In this document: one piece after another, positions 19,212-29,500 of the stretch
Layout: each line of letters starts with the position of its first letter
How positions within the stretch are numbered: the first letter of the stretch is position 1
Origin: Porphyromonadaceae bacterium
GTDB taxonomy: Bacteria > Bacteroidota > Bacteroidia > Bacteroidales > Paludibacteraceae
NCBI GenBank assembly: GCA_012523295.1
Contig: JAAYIT010000151.1
Location: 1 to 64,000, forward strand
DNA length: 64,000 bases
Direction: 5' to 3'
Notes under the pieces: model-generated
What the model saw: the letters and a program-made list of their open reading frames with translations, nothing else
What the model was told of the DNA's origin: nothing
Database searches by the model: none
Made by a program: the position numbers and the translations under genes

Positions 19212-20642
19212 ATGAGAAAAAATACTTTACTCACCCTTATCGCCCTTACAGTATGGTGCATAACTGCCATCAGGGCGCAAGATTTTATCGTAAATGACAT
19301 TCGATACAGCGTACTCGACGCTGATGAAAAAACTGCGGAAGTTATAGCGAAAACACCGCTTTACTCCGGTTCGATAACCATTCCTGCCACCGCAACCTAC
19401 AATGGAGTTACTTATTCCGTTGTACAAATAGGTAATAATGCTTTTGAGAATTGTGCCGATCTTACAAGAGTTGAACTGCCTGAGGGTCTAACTACAATAG
19501 GTGAATACGCTTTTAGCAACTGTAACGATCTTTCAAGCATTAGCTTACCTGAAAGTCTTACCACAATTGGCAGATGGTTTATTTATAAATGTACAGCGCT
19601 TACCTCCATCCATATTCCGAAAAATGTTAGCAGCATGGATAATTTTGCATTAGAAAGCTCGGAATTGGGAGTTGGAGGATTACAATCGGTAACGGTAGCA
19701 GAGGGTAATGAGCACTTTTCGGCTTTGGACGGAGTATTGTTTAATAACGATAAAACCGCCTTGTTGTTTTACCCAGCCGCCAAATCGGGTACAAGCTACG
19801 ACGTGCCAAATACTGTACTTATCATTGGATTTGCCGCTTTTTACTTTACAATAACACTCACTGAAATCACCTTCCCCGAAGAACTTAAAACAATTGAAAC
19901 CAATGCTTTTCAACAATCCGGCGTTAAATCTATCAACTTGTCCAAAAATACTACCGAAATTTCATCACTCTCCTTTTACGATTCACGGGGATTGGAAAAT
20001 ATTACGGTTCATGAGGATAATCCGGAATTTTCGGCTGTGGACGGTGTGCTCTTTAATAAGAATAAAACAACTCTCATTATTTACCCAAAATACAAACCGG
20101 GAACGGAGTACGAAATTCCTAGTACAGTGACAAAATTAGGTCGTTGGGCTTTTGATAACACTCAAAATTATCTTACCTCCCTCATCATCCCGGAAGGGGT
20201 GACTGAGATTCGTGACAACGGAGCAAAAATTAATTCTGAACCCGCTTTTACCGTTACCTGTAAAGCGGCAGCGCCGCCGACATTGGGATCTAATGTTTTT
20301 CCTTATTATGCTAATACCCAAGGTGCGCTGTATGTGCCTGTGGGTAGTTTGGCCGCCTATCAGGTTGCGGATCAGTGGGAAGACTTCAAAACGATAGAGG
20401 AGAGGGTATTTACCGGTTTAACATCTTCACTTGCCGGGCAAGACCTAAAAGTATGGGGCGGCAAAGGGGTGATACATGTTACCTCGGTTTCTCCCCGCTT
20501 ACTCGGAAGTGAGGTTGTAAAGGTGTATGATCTATCGGGAGCGTTGGTACGTACCGCTCCGCTCGGAAACATCGCCAATATCCCGTCAGGAACTTATGTA
20601 GTGGAAATCGGCGCACGAACAGAGAAAGTGATGGTACGGTGA
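19212..20642 (+). CDS. BspA-like leucine-rich repeat (LRR_5) secreted surface protein with T9SS-like C-terminus
   Basis: Signal peptide; repeats such as VVQIGNNAFENCADLTRVELPEGLTTIGEYAFSNCNDLSSISLPESLTTIG; C-terminal VVKVYDLSGALVRTAPLGNIANIPSGTYVVEIGARTEKVMVR. Confidence 0.88.
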   Translation: MRKNTLLTLIALTVWCITAIRAQDFIVNDIRYSVLDADEKTAEVIAKTPLYSGSITIPATATYNGVTYSVVQIGNNAFENCADLTRVELPEGLTTIGEYAFSNCNDLSSISLPESLTTIGRWFIYKCTALTSIHIPKNVSSMDNFALESSELGVGGLQSVTVAEGNEHFSALDGVLFNNDKTALLFYPAAKSGTSYDVPNTVLIIGFAAFYFTITLTEITFPEELKTIETNAFQQSGVKSINLSKNTTEISSLSFYDSRGLENITVHEDNPEFSAVDGVLFNKNKTTLIIYPKYKPGTEYEIPSTVTKLGRWAFDNTQNYLTSLIIPEGVTEIRDNGAKINSEPAFTVTCKAAAPPTLGSNVFPYYANTQGALYVPVGSLAAYQVADQWEDFKTIEERVFTGLTSSLAGQDLKVWGGKGVIHVTSVSPRLLGSEVVKVYDLSGALVRTAPLGNIANIPSGTYVVEIGARTEKVMVR

Positions 20643-20653
20643 TGCAAAAAGCC

Positions 20654-20681
20654 CCTGACAGGTTTTTTTAGACCTGTCAGG
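20654..20681. terminator. Hairpin terminator / CCTGACAGGT palindrome
   Basis: CCTGACAGGTttttttagACCTGTCAGG immediately downstream of the BspA-like gene. Confidence 0.65.
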
Positions 20682-20700
20682 TTTCACTTAAAAGAGTAAA

Positions 20701-20786
20701 CGACCACCCATAAGTTGTTTGCAAGCTGTATATCGTTGTATATCAACTGTATAAACATGTGTAAATATTTTGGTCGGTCAGTAATG
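20701..20786 (+). repeat. Direct repeat, right copy, flanking BspA-like gene
   Basis: cgaccacccataagttgtttgcaagctgtatatcgttgtatatcaactgtataaacatgtgtaaatattttggtcggtcagtaatg. Confidence 0.9.
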
Positions 20787-20836
20787 ATTTTAGAAATTAA
20801 ATTTTTTAAGCATAAGTTTTTATTGATTTTTTCACC

Positions 20837-21055
20837 ATGAAAATACTTTTTAAGTTTTATAAAAACAAGCGAAACTTTGTCAACTTAGCAGTAAGACACG
20901 AGACCACTCCATTCAATGTGTTTCGGCTTGCATTAGGCAAAGAACCGGTAACATTGGATGAGTGTGAAGTGCTTTTCGACTTGAAAAGGCTATGTATTCT
21001 CCCACCTAAAAGAACCAAACAGAAAGCAACCAACAAGGATAGAAATAAATTTTAA
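20837..21055 (+). CDS. Small hypothetical protein (72 aa)
   Basis: ORF MKILFKFYKNKRNFVNLAVRHETTPFNVFRLALGKEPV...; no family recognised. Confidence 0.35.
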   Translation: MKILFKFYKNKRNFVNLAVRHETTPFNVFRLALGKEPVTLDECEVLFDLKRLCILPPKRTKQKATNKDRNKF

Positions 21056-21342
21056 GTAACATCAATTTACTGATACGCTGTTTACATGTATTGAAAATCA
21101 CAGAGTTAAATCCGAGAAATTTCAACTAATTAACATTAAAAAAATATTAAACAACACGCATTATGAAAACAAAATTTTTTTTGAGGCTTTATGAATAATT
21201 CGTTTGCCAATTTTGCTTTCGAAGGTCATTTTGACGTAACGAAAGCGATAAAGCCGAACCGAATAACAAGTATTTAATTGTCAGGCTTTCATGTGGTTAG
21301 CTTGAAAGTCTAAACTTAACACTAATATTAAAAGATATCATT

Positions 21343-21439
21343 ATGAAACAGCCATTTAAGATAAGTCTTAAACCTAAGGAAATGATTAATGGCGTGTTCC
21401 ATACGTCCTTAATGTAAAAAATAAAAATTTAAACGTATG
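21343..21439 (+). promoter_or_regulatory. Conserved structured leader element, copy B
   Basis: ATGAAACAGCCATTTAAGATAAGTCTTAAACCTAAGGAAATGATTAATGGCGTGTTCCATACGTCCTTAATGTAAAAAATAAAAATTTAAACGTATG; ends at the downstream start codon. Confidence 0.85.
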
Positions 21440-24400
21440 AAAAATAGAATTTTATTTTTTTTGATAAGTGGTCTAATGCTCTCAACCACTGCATGGAAAA
21501 GTGCGGCGCAAAGCAACACCACATGGGCAAATGCTCAGTTAATAACTGCCGGAGAAGAAATTACCAGCAATTTTACGCCCGGAACAACAGAAACGCTTTG
21601 GTATAAAATTGCTATTACCGAAGGTAATTATTATGAAATACCATACCACCCGTCTCCTTTTTATTTATACATGAACGAGGGTGACGCCAGGTGGGAGTAT
21701 GCTTGGAACGACTACACTTACAATGATTCCTACGATGGATTTCGGGCTATACAGTTTCAGGCGTCCCAAACGACTACGATGTATATTCAATGTTCTTACA
21801 GGGAGTCTTTGGGAAGCTCTTTTAGCTGGAGTATAATTGAAGTAACAGACAACCGCGTGTGTAGTTACGCCGAAGACATTCAAATTGGCAATGAAATTAT
21901 CTTGCCTAAAGGACAAAAAATCCGCTGGTACAAAGCTGCGCACCAAGCCGATAAATACTACATGGCATCGGTGTCAGGGGGACTTTTGAAAATTAAAAAA
22001 TCTTGCGACGGACAAGATGTAGCCACCGGTGAAAGGATTTTTCAAGTAACCGAAGCCGGAAATTACTATTTTCGAGTACAGATACATGACTTCAAATCTG
22101 AAGAGGCTAACAATAGCTTGAAAATAAGAGAAATTCCGATACAAACTAACACGACTAAAGAAGCGGCTTATTCAATGCAGCCGAATGAACGGACGGAATT
22201 TTCGACTGTTTTCGGCAGAGAACTTTATTTTAAAGCAAACTTAGTTGCCGGAAAAGCATACGAGGTGATAGCTGACATTGAGCAACAGTTTTGGAATATA
22301 GATCTTGAGGTGTCTGATGCACAAGGGAATGTAATTTCTGATCTGAAAGACTCACAGACTTTTGCGGGCGCTTCCAAGTGGTTTGTAGCGCCGACAACAG
22401 GTTTGTTTTATTTCAAACGAACAGCAGGTCAATATTATAATGATACCCAGCTCTTTGCTATGACCTTAAGCGAAATTAATGATGCTCGTTTTTGTTCCAA
22501 TGCCGTAGCTGTGAGCCAAGAACAAACAGTTTCATACCACCACAAGGAATACAAGAATCTATGGTGGAAAATAGACTTGGAAGCAGGCAGTACGTATTTG
22601 ATAGATTTAAATAATAATGACGAACAAGAGTGCAAGCTAAAAGTATTCAAAGACTGCGCTTCGACACAGCCTTTGGCAGAGTCTGCAAAGACTTTCAGCC
22701 TGACAACGACAAGCGCGGGAACCTACTATTTGGAAGCCTCTGCCTATAGCCTACAAGGACCTACGAAGCCTTCAAATAGCTTCTCAATCAGGAAAATAAC
22801 AAATCAGAACAACAAAGACTGTGCTTCCGCCCTGCAGTTTGAGCCGAATAATCAAATTACTACCGCTCACGCGCATGGAGAAACGTTATGGTACAAAGTA
22901 AACGTAACGGGTGGGAAAACATATGAACTAAACGGTAAGAAAGCGCCCAATGATACGGAAAGGGTAGAGGTGTATAACGCGTGTCAGGCGGGATTACAGC
23001 CCATTCAGACAGGCTATCGCGAAGCGCTCTATTTCACTCCGGAAGCCAACATGACCTACTATATCAAATGGACAGGTAGCTCGCAAACCGAAGCTTTTGT
23101 CTGGAGCTTCAATGAAGTAACGGATAACCGCATATGCCGGCTTGCCGAAAGCATAACCCTCGGAGAACCTGTTGTTTTAACTCCTGAAATGAATTACCCG
23201 AACAACAGTTACTGGTATAAACTAACTCTTGAAGGAGGCAAGTATTATGAGATAGATTTCAGCAAAGCATTTTACTCAAGTTCCGGGTGGTTTGAAAACG
23301 GAGATGAGTTAGAACTCTACGCAGGCTGCGGAAAAGAACGATTAGCCGGATTCTTTAAATCCAAGCAAATGCTTGCGCCGGATAAAGATTCGGTTATATA
23401 CATCAAAGTCAGCCGTGGCATCACAAGTTCCGTTTCTACCCTCGAATGGACAGTATTTGAAAGAAGAACGGGTGACAATCGGCTTTGTTCTCACGCGGAG
23501 GAAATTACGCTCGACACTGAAATACGTACCAACCACCTCAGCACAAAATACGCCACCCAATGGTATAAAATGACGCTTGAAGGAGGAAAAGCGTATGAGG
23601 TAGCTCATTTGTATGCCGCTCACGATCTCTTTTATTACATGGGAGATGAGGTTTGTGCCACCATACCGGAGTACAGAGACGACAATAGAATTACGAAAGG
23701 TAAAAAAACGCTTATTTACGTACCCGAAACCGCTGTGTATTATTTTCTCAGCAAAGCCCAAGATGTGGATATTGTACAGACCGATTTTAGGTGGAAAATA
23801 ACAGAATCAGAAGGTGACAACCGCATGTGTAATTTTGCGACACAAGTAACGCTCGGCGAAGAATTTACCGTAAATCATGACGAAGCAAACACCCGCTGGT
23901 ACAAAGTGGAGGTAGAAAAAAATAACTTGTACTTAGTAGATTACTCTTCACTAAATCATATTGAATATCAAGTAGAAGTATATGAAGCATGCGGTCTTTC
24001 CGACTATGTCGCGAATGGACTTTATGTTAAGAGTTTTGTTTTCAAAGCTGCAACCACCGGAACATATTATGTAAAATGTAAATATAACTCCGGTAGCGTC
24101 TCATGCACCATCAGCGCCATAACAGACAATCGTTCCTGCCAGTATCCCGTAGAAGTAACTGCCGGGCAAACTGTGTCGGGAGAAAACATGACCGAAACCG
24201 GCTTGTGGTACACGGTAAATCTCCAAAAGGACGGTTTGTATGAGTTTGACTTTATGAATGCAGGCAGCGGTGTGTACGGAAATCTTTACGCGACATGCAG
24301 TGACGAAAGCCCCTTAGCGCGAGGACAACGCGAAAAATTGCTCTTTAAAGCAACGCAAACGGGCGCTTACCTCGTTCACCTGTCAACAGAGTATTCGGTG

Positions 24401-26083
24401 GATGAGGCCTGGAGTTGGTCCTACAGCGCTGCAACTGCCAGCGACAACCGCCTGTGTGAATATGCCGTACCGCTCGCAGCCGATACAACCGTTGTGAACG
24501 TCGGTAATGGCATCAGGCAATACTGGTACACGATGGACGTGCAAGCCGGTAAATTCTATCAATTCGGATGTGATGAAGGGCTTGTCTTAGACGTTTATAC
24601 CGCTTGCGGACAAACCCGTCCAATTTCTTCTGTAAGAAGCTCGTGGACGTATGCCGCTGAAAACGCAACCAAGCTGTATCTGAAAGTTTCCGCGCCCGAT
24701 GTAACAGACCAAGCCTCTTGGCATGCAGTAGAGATTTTGCCCGATGGCAGATTCTGCACGCATCCTCTACATGTGCAGCTTGGACAAACAATCACCTCGT
24801 CGCCTCGTCAATTGGGTAACTCACACGGTGATCTGCCGCCAAGCGTATGGTATCATTTCATACCCGAAACTACCGGAATATATGAGATTGAATCAAGTTG
24901 GCAGTTGTCCACACCTCCCTCACATAATCTTATCGATTATTTCTGGGCTGTTCAGGTGTTTGAAGACTGTTCGTTAGATTCATTAGTAACTCAATGCGGG
25001 CACTGGTCACGTACAGCCACCACCCGGTTCAAAGCATACGCCAATACCGATTACCGAATTGCTGTGCCAATCTTCGAACAGTCTTTATTGAAAGATCATA
25101 CTTGGAAAATAGTGAAGTCGCAAACGCTGAAGGGTACTATCAATGTCAGCTTAGCGCAAGCCGATGGTACTATAATGAATGCCCAAAACGCTAAGGTATT
25201 GCTGTATCAGAGAGTAAACGATGCCATAATTTGTGCCGATACGCTCACCTATTCTACGCAAGGATTTAGAAGCAAGAATTTAGATTACGGTACCTACCTG
25301 CTCTATGCGGAAAACGTAGGAAAAGGCAGCGATATGAAGACTTACTTGGCCGGCTGGTATGAAAAAACGGGAATATGGCAAGAAGCGACCGAAATTATTT
25401 TAGATAGTGAAATAAAAGACGTAGAGTTTAGGCTTACAGCCGCACCGGATGATATTTTTGCCGGTGATGTTACTATTGCCGGTTTTGTATCAGCAATCGG
25501 GTCAGAAGGAGGACAAGCTGTAGCAAAAGAAAATATCGATATCAGCATCTATCGTAAAAAATCAGGCCCACAAGGCATACGACCTCAAGCTGTTAAAGCG
25601 ATTTACCGTGTTGTAAGCGCCGATGATTGGGAATTAGTAGCCAGGCTTAAAACGGATGCCGAAGGAAAATATCGGATAGCTAATCTTCCCGAAGGGAGCT
25701 ATATGATATTAGTCGATTTACCCGGCTATTCGGCAGAAGACAGTGGTATTGTTATAGATGCTTCGGCGGGAGAAAATTATGAAAATAATGATTTCCAAGC
25801 TGATGAGGAGACCATGACGATAATAAAAGTATCTACCGGATTGAGTGATGCCAACGCGTACAGGGTTAAACTTTACCCCAATCCGTTCGAGCAAGAAATT
25901 ATCGTAGAAAGCGCCAATGATGCTTGGTTGCAAGTGTTTAACGCGAGCGGAGTTTGTGTTTACTCACAAAAACTGACTCTTGAGCGGGAAACTGTTCAGC
26001 TAACCAATTTGCCGGCAGGTATTTACTATTTCCGTATTGAGAAAGATGGTAAATCCAATGCTTTTGTGACCATTAAAAAGTGA
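21437..26083 (+). CDS. Large secreted protein with ~10 PPC-like tandem repeats, carboxypeptidase-regulatory-like domain and T9SS C-terminal sorting domain
   Basis: Repeats marked by (T/G)DNRxCxxA...LG...WYKxxLEGGKxYE; SDAEGKYRIANLPEGSYMILVDLPGY-like domain (KTDAEGKYRIANLPEGSYMILVDLPGY); C-terminal LYPNPFEQEIIVES...LTNLPAGIYYFRIEKDGKSNAFVTIKK. Confidence 0.85.
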   Translation: MKNRILFFLISGLMLSTTAWKSAAQSNTTWANAQLITAGEEITSNFTPGTTETLWYKIAITEGNYYEIPYHPSPFYLYMNEGDARWEYAWNDYTYNDSYDGFRAIQFQASQTTTMYIQCSYRESLGSSFSWSIIEVTDNRVCSYAEDIQIGNEIILPKGQKIRWYKAAHQADKYYMASVSGGLLKIKKSCDGQDVATGERIFQVTEAGNYYFRVQIHDFKSEEANNSLKIREIPIQTNTTKEAAYSMQPNERTEFSTVFGRELYFKANLVAGKAYEVIADIEQQFWNIDLEVSDAQGNVISDLKDSQTFAGASKWFVAPTTGLFYFKRTAGQYYNDTQLFAMTLSEINDARFCSNAVAVSQEQTVSYHHKEYKNLWWKIDLEAGSTYLIDLNNNDEQECKLKVFKDCASTQPLAESAKTFSLTTTSAGTYYLEASAYSLQGPTKPSNSFSIRKITNQNNKDCASALQFEPNNQITTAHAHGETLWYKVNVTGGKTYELNGKKAPNDTERVEVYNACQAGLQPIQTGYREALYFTPEANMTYYIKWTGSSQTEAFVWSFNEVTDNRICRLAESITLGEPVVLTPEMNYPNNSYWYKLTLEGGKYYEIDFSKAFYSSSGWFENGDELELYAGCGKERLAGFFKSKQMLAPDKDSVIYIKVSRGITSSVSTLEWTVFERRTGDNRLCSHAEEITLDTEIRTNHLSTKYATQWYKMTLEGGKAYEVAHLYAAHDLFYYMGDEVCATIPEYRDDNRITKGKKTLIYVPETAVYYFLSKAQDVDIVQTDFRWKITESEGDNRMCNFATQVTLGEEFTVNHDEANTRWYKVEVEKNNLYLVDYSSLNHIEYQVEVYEACGLSDYVANGLYVKSFVFKAATTGTYYVKCKYNSGSVSCTISAITDNRSCQYPVEVTAGQTVSGENMTETGLWYTVNLQKDGLYEFDFMNAGSGVYGNLYATCSDESPLARGQREKLLFKATQTGAYLVHLSTEYSVDEAWSWSYSAATASDNRLCEYAVPLAADTTVVNVGNGIRQYWYTMDVQAGKFYQFGCDEGLVLDVYTACGQTRPISSVRSSWTYAAENATKLYLKVSAPDVTDQASWHAVEILPDGRFCTHPLHVQLGQTITSSPRQLGNSHGDLPPSVWYHFIPETTGIYEIESSWQLSTPPSHNLIDYFWAVQVFEDCSLDSLVTQCGHWSRTATTRFKAYANTDYRIAVPIFEQSLLKDHTWKIVKSQTLKGTINVSLAQADGTIMNAQNAKVLLYQRVNDAIICADTLTYSTQGFRSKNLDYGTYLLYAENVGKGSDMKTYLAGWYEKTGIWQEATEIILDSEIKDVEFRLTAAPDDIFAGDVTIAGFVSAIGSEGGQAVAKENIDISIYRKKSGPQGIRPQAVKAIYRVVSADDWELVARLKTDAEGKYRIANLPEGSYMILVDLPGYSAEDSGIVIDASAGENYENNDFQADEETMTIIKVSTGLSDANAYRVKLYPNPFEQEIIVESANDAWLQVFNASGVCVYSQKLTLERETVQLTNLPAGIYYFRIEKDGKSNAFVTIKK

Positions 26084-26093
26084 TTAAAATCAG

Positions 26094-26122
26094 TAGAGAC
26101 GGGGCTTTATGTCCCGTCTCTA
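26094..26122. terminator. Hairpin terminator
   Basis: TAGAGACGGGgctttatgtCCCGTCTCTA just downstream of stop at 26083. Confidence 0.75.
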
Positions 26123-26201
26123 TTACTACCAAAATCATATGCCGCCTGTTTGGGTGATTGTGCAATATATAGGTTGTTCAAAATAATAACACACGTAACC
26201 A

Positions 26202-26277
26202 CTCAGCCCCCTAACCCCATAGAGGGGGAACTTAGCGCGTTTGTAAACGTAAACACAACGAATCAAGGACAATTTTT
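26202..26277 (+). repeat. ~74-bp CTCAGCCCCCTAACCCC...AATCAAGGACAATT repeat, left copy
   Basis: Inverted copy at 36140-36213; related partial copy at ~43046-43105. Confidence 0.85.
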
Positions 26278-26528
26278 CAAGATTTTATAGTCAATGTTCA
26301 ATAATTAATTACTCAACTTAAGAGAAAAATAAATCCCTGTCTGCACGGATAAGGTTGATGTTTGTATTTCTAAACCATTAAGAAACGCTTAAGGAGTTAA
26401 GGGACATTTAGTGCTTTTTCTTAATGAAATTCTTAATGATTTCTTAATTCCTTCATTTTTGCTTTCTTATCAAATTAGATGTGTTGTTTTTTGAATACTA
26501 CTAAATGTAAAAAATAAATTATATTCCC

Positions 26529-29500
26529 ATGAAAAAACTACTTTTATTCCTATTCTGTATCCTCGCTTACACCTATGCAAGCGCCGATACCAACGTGTCC
26601 GGAGCTATTACTTCCAACACCACGTGGACTGCCGCCGGCAGTCCGTATATAGTGACTGCTTCAGTTACGGTAAATCAGGGCGTTACGCTCACCATTCAAA
26701 GTGGCGTGCAAGTCCGCTTTGCCGATGGAACGAACCTAAACACACAAGGTACGCTCACGGCTGACAACGTTACCTTTACTTCCAATACCGGAACAACCGC
26801 AGGAAAATGGGCGGGGCTGAGATTTGCCGGACAATCTACGGCAAATTTGACAGGTATCAGTGTAATGTATGCCACAGAGCCTATTCGTTTGGATGGGGTG
26901 TGTAATTTTAATATTACGGGCGAAAGTTTAAGCGCCAACACGTATCAGCGAATATATCTGAACTTTAATGCTGTCAATGCAGATTTTACCCTGCCAAAGG
27001 TCTCCGTTCCTTATCTTTGTAAAAGCGGAGGCATAACCATTCACAATGGCGCGAAACTTACCATTGCCGCGGGTAATATCATTAAATTCCCGGATAATCA
27101 TAGCGGTTTAATCGTGGAAAACGGCTCGCTTCAAGCCATTGGTACTGCCGAAAACCCCATTCTTTTTACTTCGAGACACGATACCGAAGGTGGCGGGTAT
27201 GCTGAACCCGGACAAGCTACAGCCAATTTTTGGCGTTATATCTATTTTAAAAGTGGCACAACCGCGCAAAATAAGATGGAATACTGCACCGTGCGTTATG
27301 CCGGAAATCCGAATTATAATTCCGAAGCTTCGGCAGTAGTGGTAGCACCAAATGCAGGCTTAACGCTCAATAACTGCCGTTTAGAAAAAGCACACCGCGC
27401 ATTGTGGGTAGATGAAGCAGCTACCGCCACCCTGACCGAAACCACGCTAAATGGCACCCAATACCCGTTAGCCATTCGTCCGGGAGCTGAGCTCAATATT
27501 ACCGACTGCGACCTTGATTTTACCGGCACGCGATACAAAGCCGTCTATTTGCCGGGTGGTAAGGATATTACCGCTGATGCGACGTTGAAAGTTATTTCTT
27601 TCAATGAATGTCCCAATTTAGCCTATGCCAATGATAATTGGATTAACGTTCCCCAAGGAAAAACATTAACCATTGAGCCGGGGGTGGTCATTAAAGGACT
27701 TCATAACGAAGGTAGATTGCATGTACGCGGTAAGCTGATTGCAGAAGGAACAGCTGATGACCCGATTGTATTTACGTCCATAAAAGACGACAACTACGGC
27801 AATCCGGGCGACAGCAATAATGACGGGGTAGAAGCTTCACCCGCTTTGGGAGATTGGGGCGGGATATTCTTTGCAACAACAATCGATGATGCGACTTCTC
27901 TTAAATACTGTCACTTTCGATATTCAAATAGAACGCAAGGTATAACTTTTAACTCTCCAAATGAGACTGTTATTCCGGATGCTGCCCTATCGTTTTGTGG
28001 TGGTTCGCCAACGGTTGAAAATTGCACATTCTATGAGTGTAATTACGGTATAAAAGCGTACCTGCAAGCTACTCCCACTATTAAAACCAACACATTCAGC
28101 AATATAAAATACACTCCCGTAGCCTTCTCGGCTTCCGCTCACCCGGTGTTGGATAACAATACGTGGGGCGAGAATATTAAATACCGTGCACTTGGTTTGT
28201 TGGGGCAAACGGTGAGGTCTGACGGAAAAATAAGCAAACTCAACGATGCCGGATACGAAAACCTGACTTATCTATTAATCTATCATTTGGATATTCCCGT
28301 AGGGATAAATGTAGAAATTGACCCGGGTGTAATCATTAAAGTATGGGATGGCGTGGCGGTTCACGTTCGTGGTGGTCTGAAAATTGCCGGAACGGAAACC
28401 GAGCGCATTGTATTTACCGAACTGCGAGACGACAATTACGGAATGCCGGCTGACACCGAAAGCAACGGGGGTGCAACTTCCCCTTCCATGAATCGATGGG
28501 TTGGAATTGCTTACTACAACGGATGTAATGCCGAATTTAGTCAAATAAATAACGTTGATTTTCGCTACGGCGGCTCCGGCGGGTTGCGTCACGCTTACAC
28601 ATACACTTCCGGGCTTGATCCGATTACCAATGCCGGTAATTTGCACGAAACCTACCGTTCCGGTGTACTTACTTTCGCTCGTACCGCCGTGAATGTGCAG
28701 AACACCAACTTCTTTGCCTGCGGACACGGACTGGCGTACTACGGACCGGAAGCTACCGGCTCGGCAACCAATGTGAAAATAGAAAACAGCGATCATGCAC
28801 CCATTGTGCAAACGTGGTCTGCCAAACCCACATTTACCAATGTACAATTGGTAAACAACGCGCGCCAAGCTATTTACTTGCAAGACTACAAAATTGATTA
28901 CGACGTTACGCTCGGAAAAACTGCCGGCATAACGGGGAGCAATACCACCGAAAACGCGGTTTATTTTTCGTCCAATACAGTGATTAATGCCGGCACCACT
29001 GTGCAGGTCAGTCCGGGATTGATTTTCAAAGGAACCGGATTTTATGTATATGGTACGCTGAAACTCAACGGTACGTCCGATGAACGAATTACGCTCACTT
29101 CGATAAGTGACGACAGCAAAGGGGGCGATACCAACAACGATGGGAATGCTTCTCCGCCGGCAAAAGGGGATTGGAAATTTTATGATTTCGGTATTACATT
29201 CAATAACACGACAGGTGATAATCTATTGAAATTTACCGATATCGCTTATCCGTCGCACGGTATTAGTTTTCTCAACGCCAAAGCTACGGTAGAAGACTGC
29301 AAAATAGAGCAATGTGCTCAAAAAGGGGCGTGGATAGCGGGCACTTCCGATGTGGCGATACGACGTACGGCATTCAACAACTTGCAAGTGCCGATAATAA
29401 AGCACGCGTTTACCACAGCGTCGCTGCACGAAGGAAATACCGCTTCCAATGTGAGCATTCTCGGTATCGAATTGATTGGAGAAACGTTGAATACGTCGGG

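Noticed and set aside
21343-21417. Leader peptide MKQPFKISLKPKEMINGVFHTSLM* within the conserved leader
   Set aside because: Copy C gives a similar peptide, but copy A has a 1-nt length difference that shifts the frame (MKQPFKKLSNPRDSLMACSIRP*), while base pairing is kept. RNA structure is a better explanation than a conserved peptide, though translation is not excluded.
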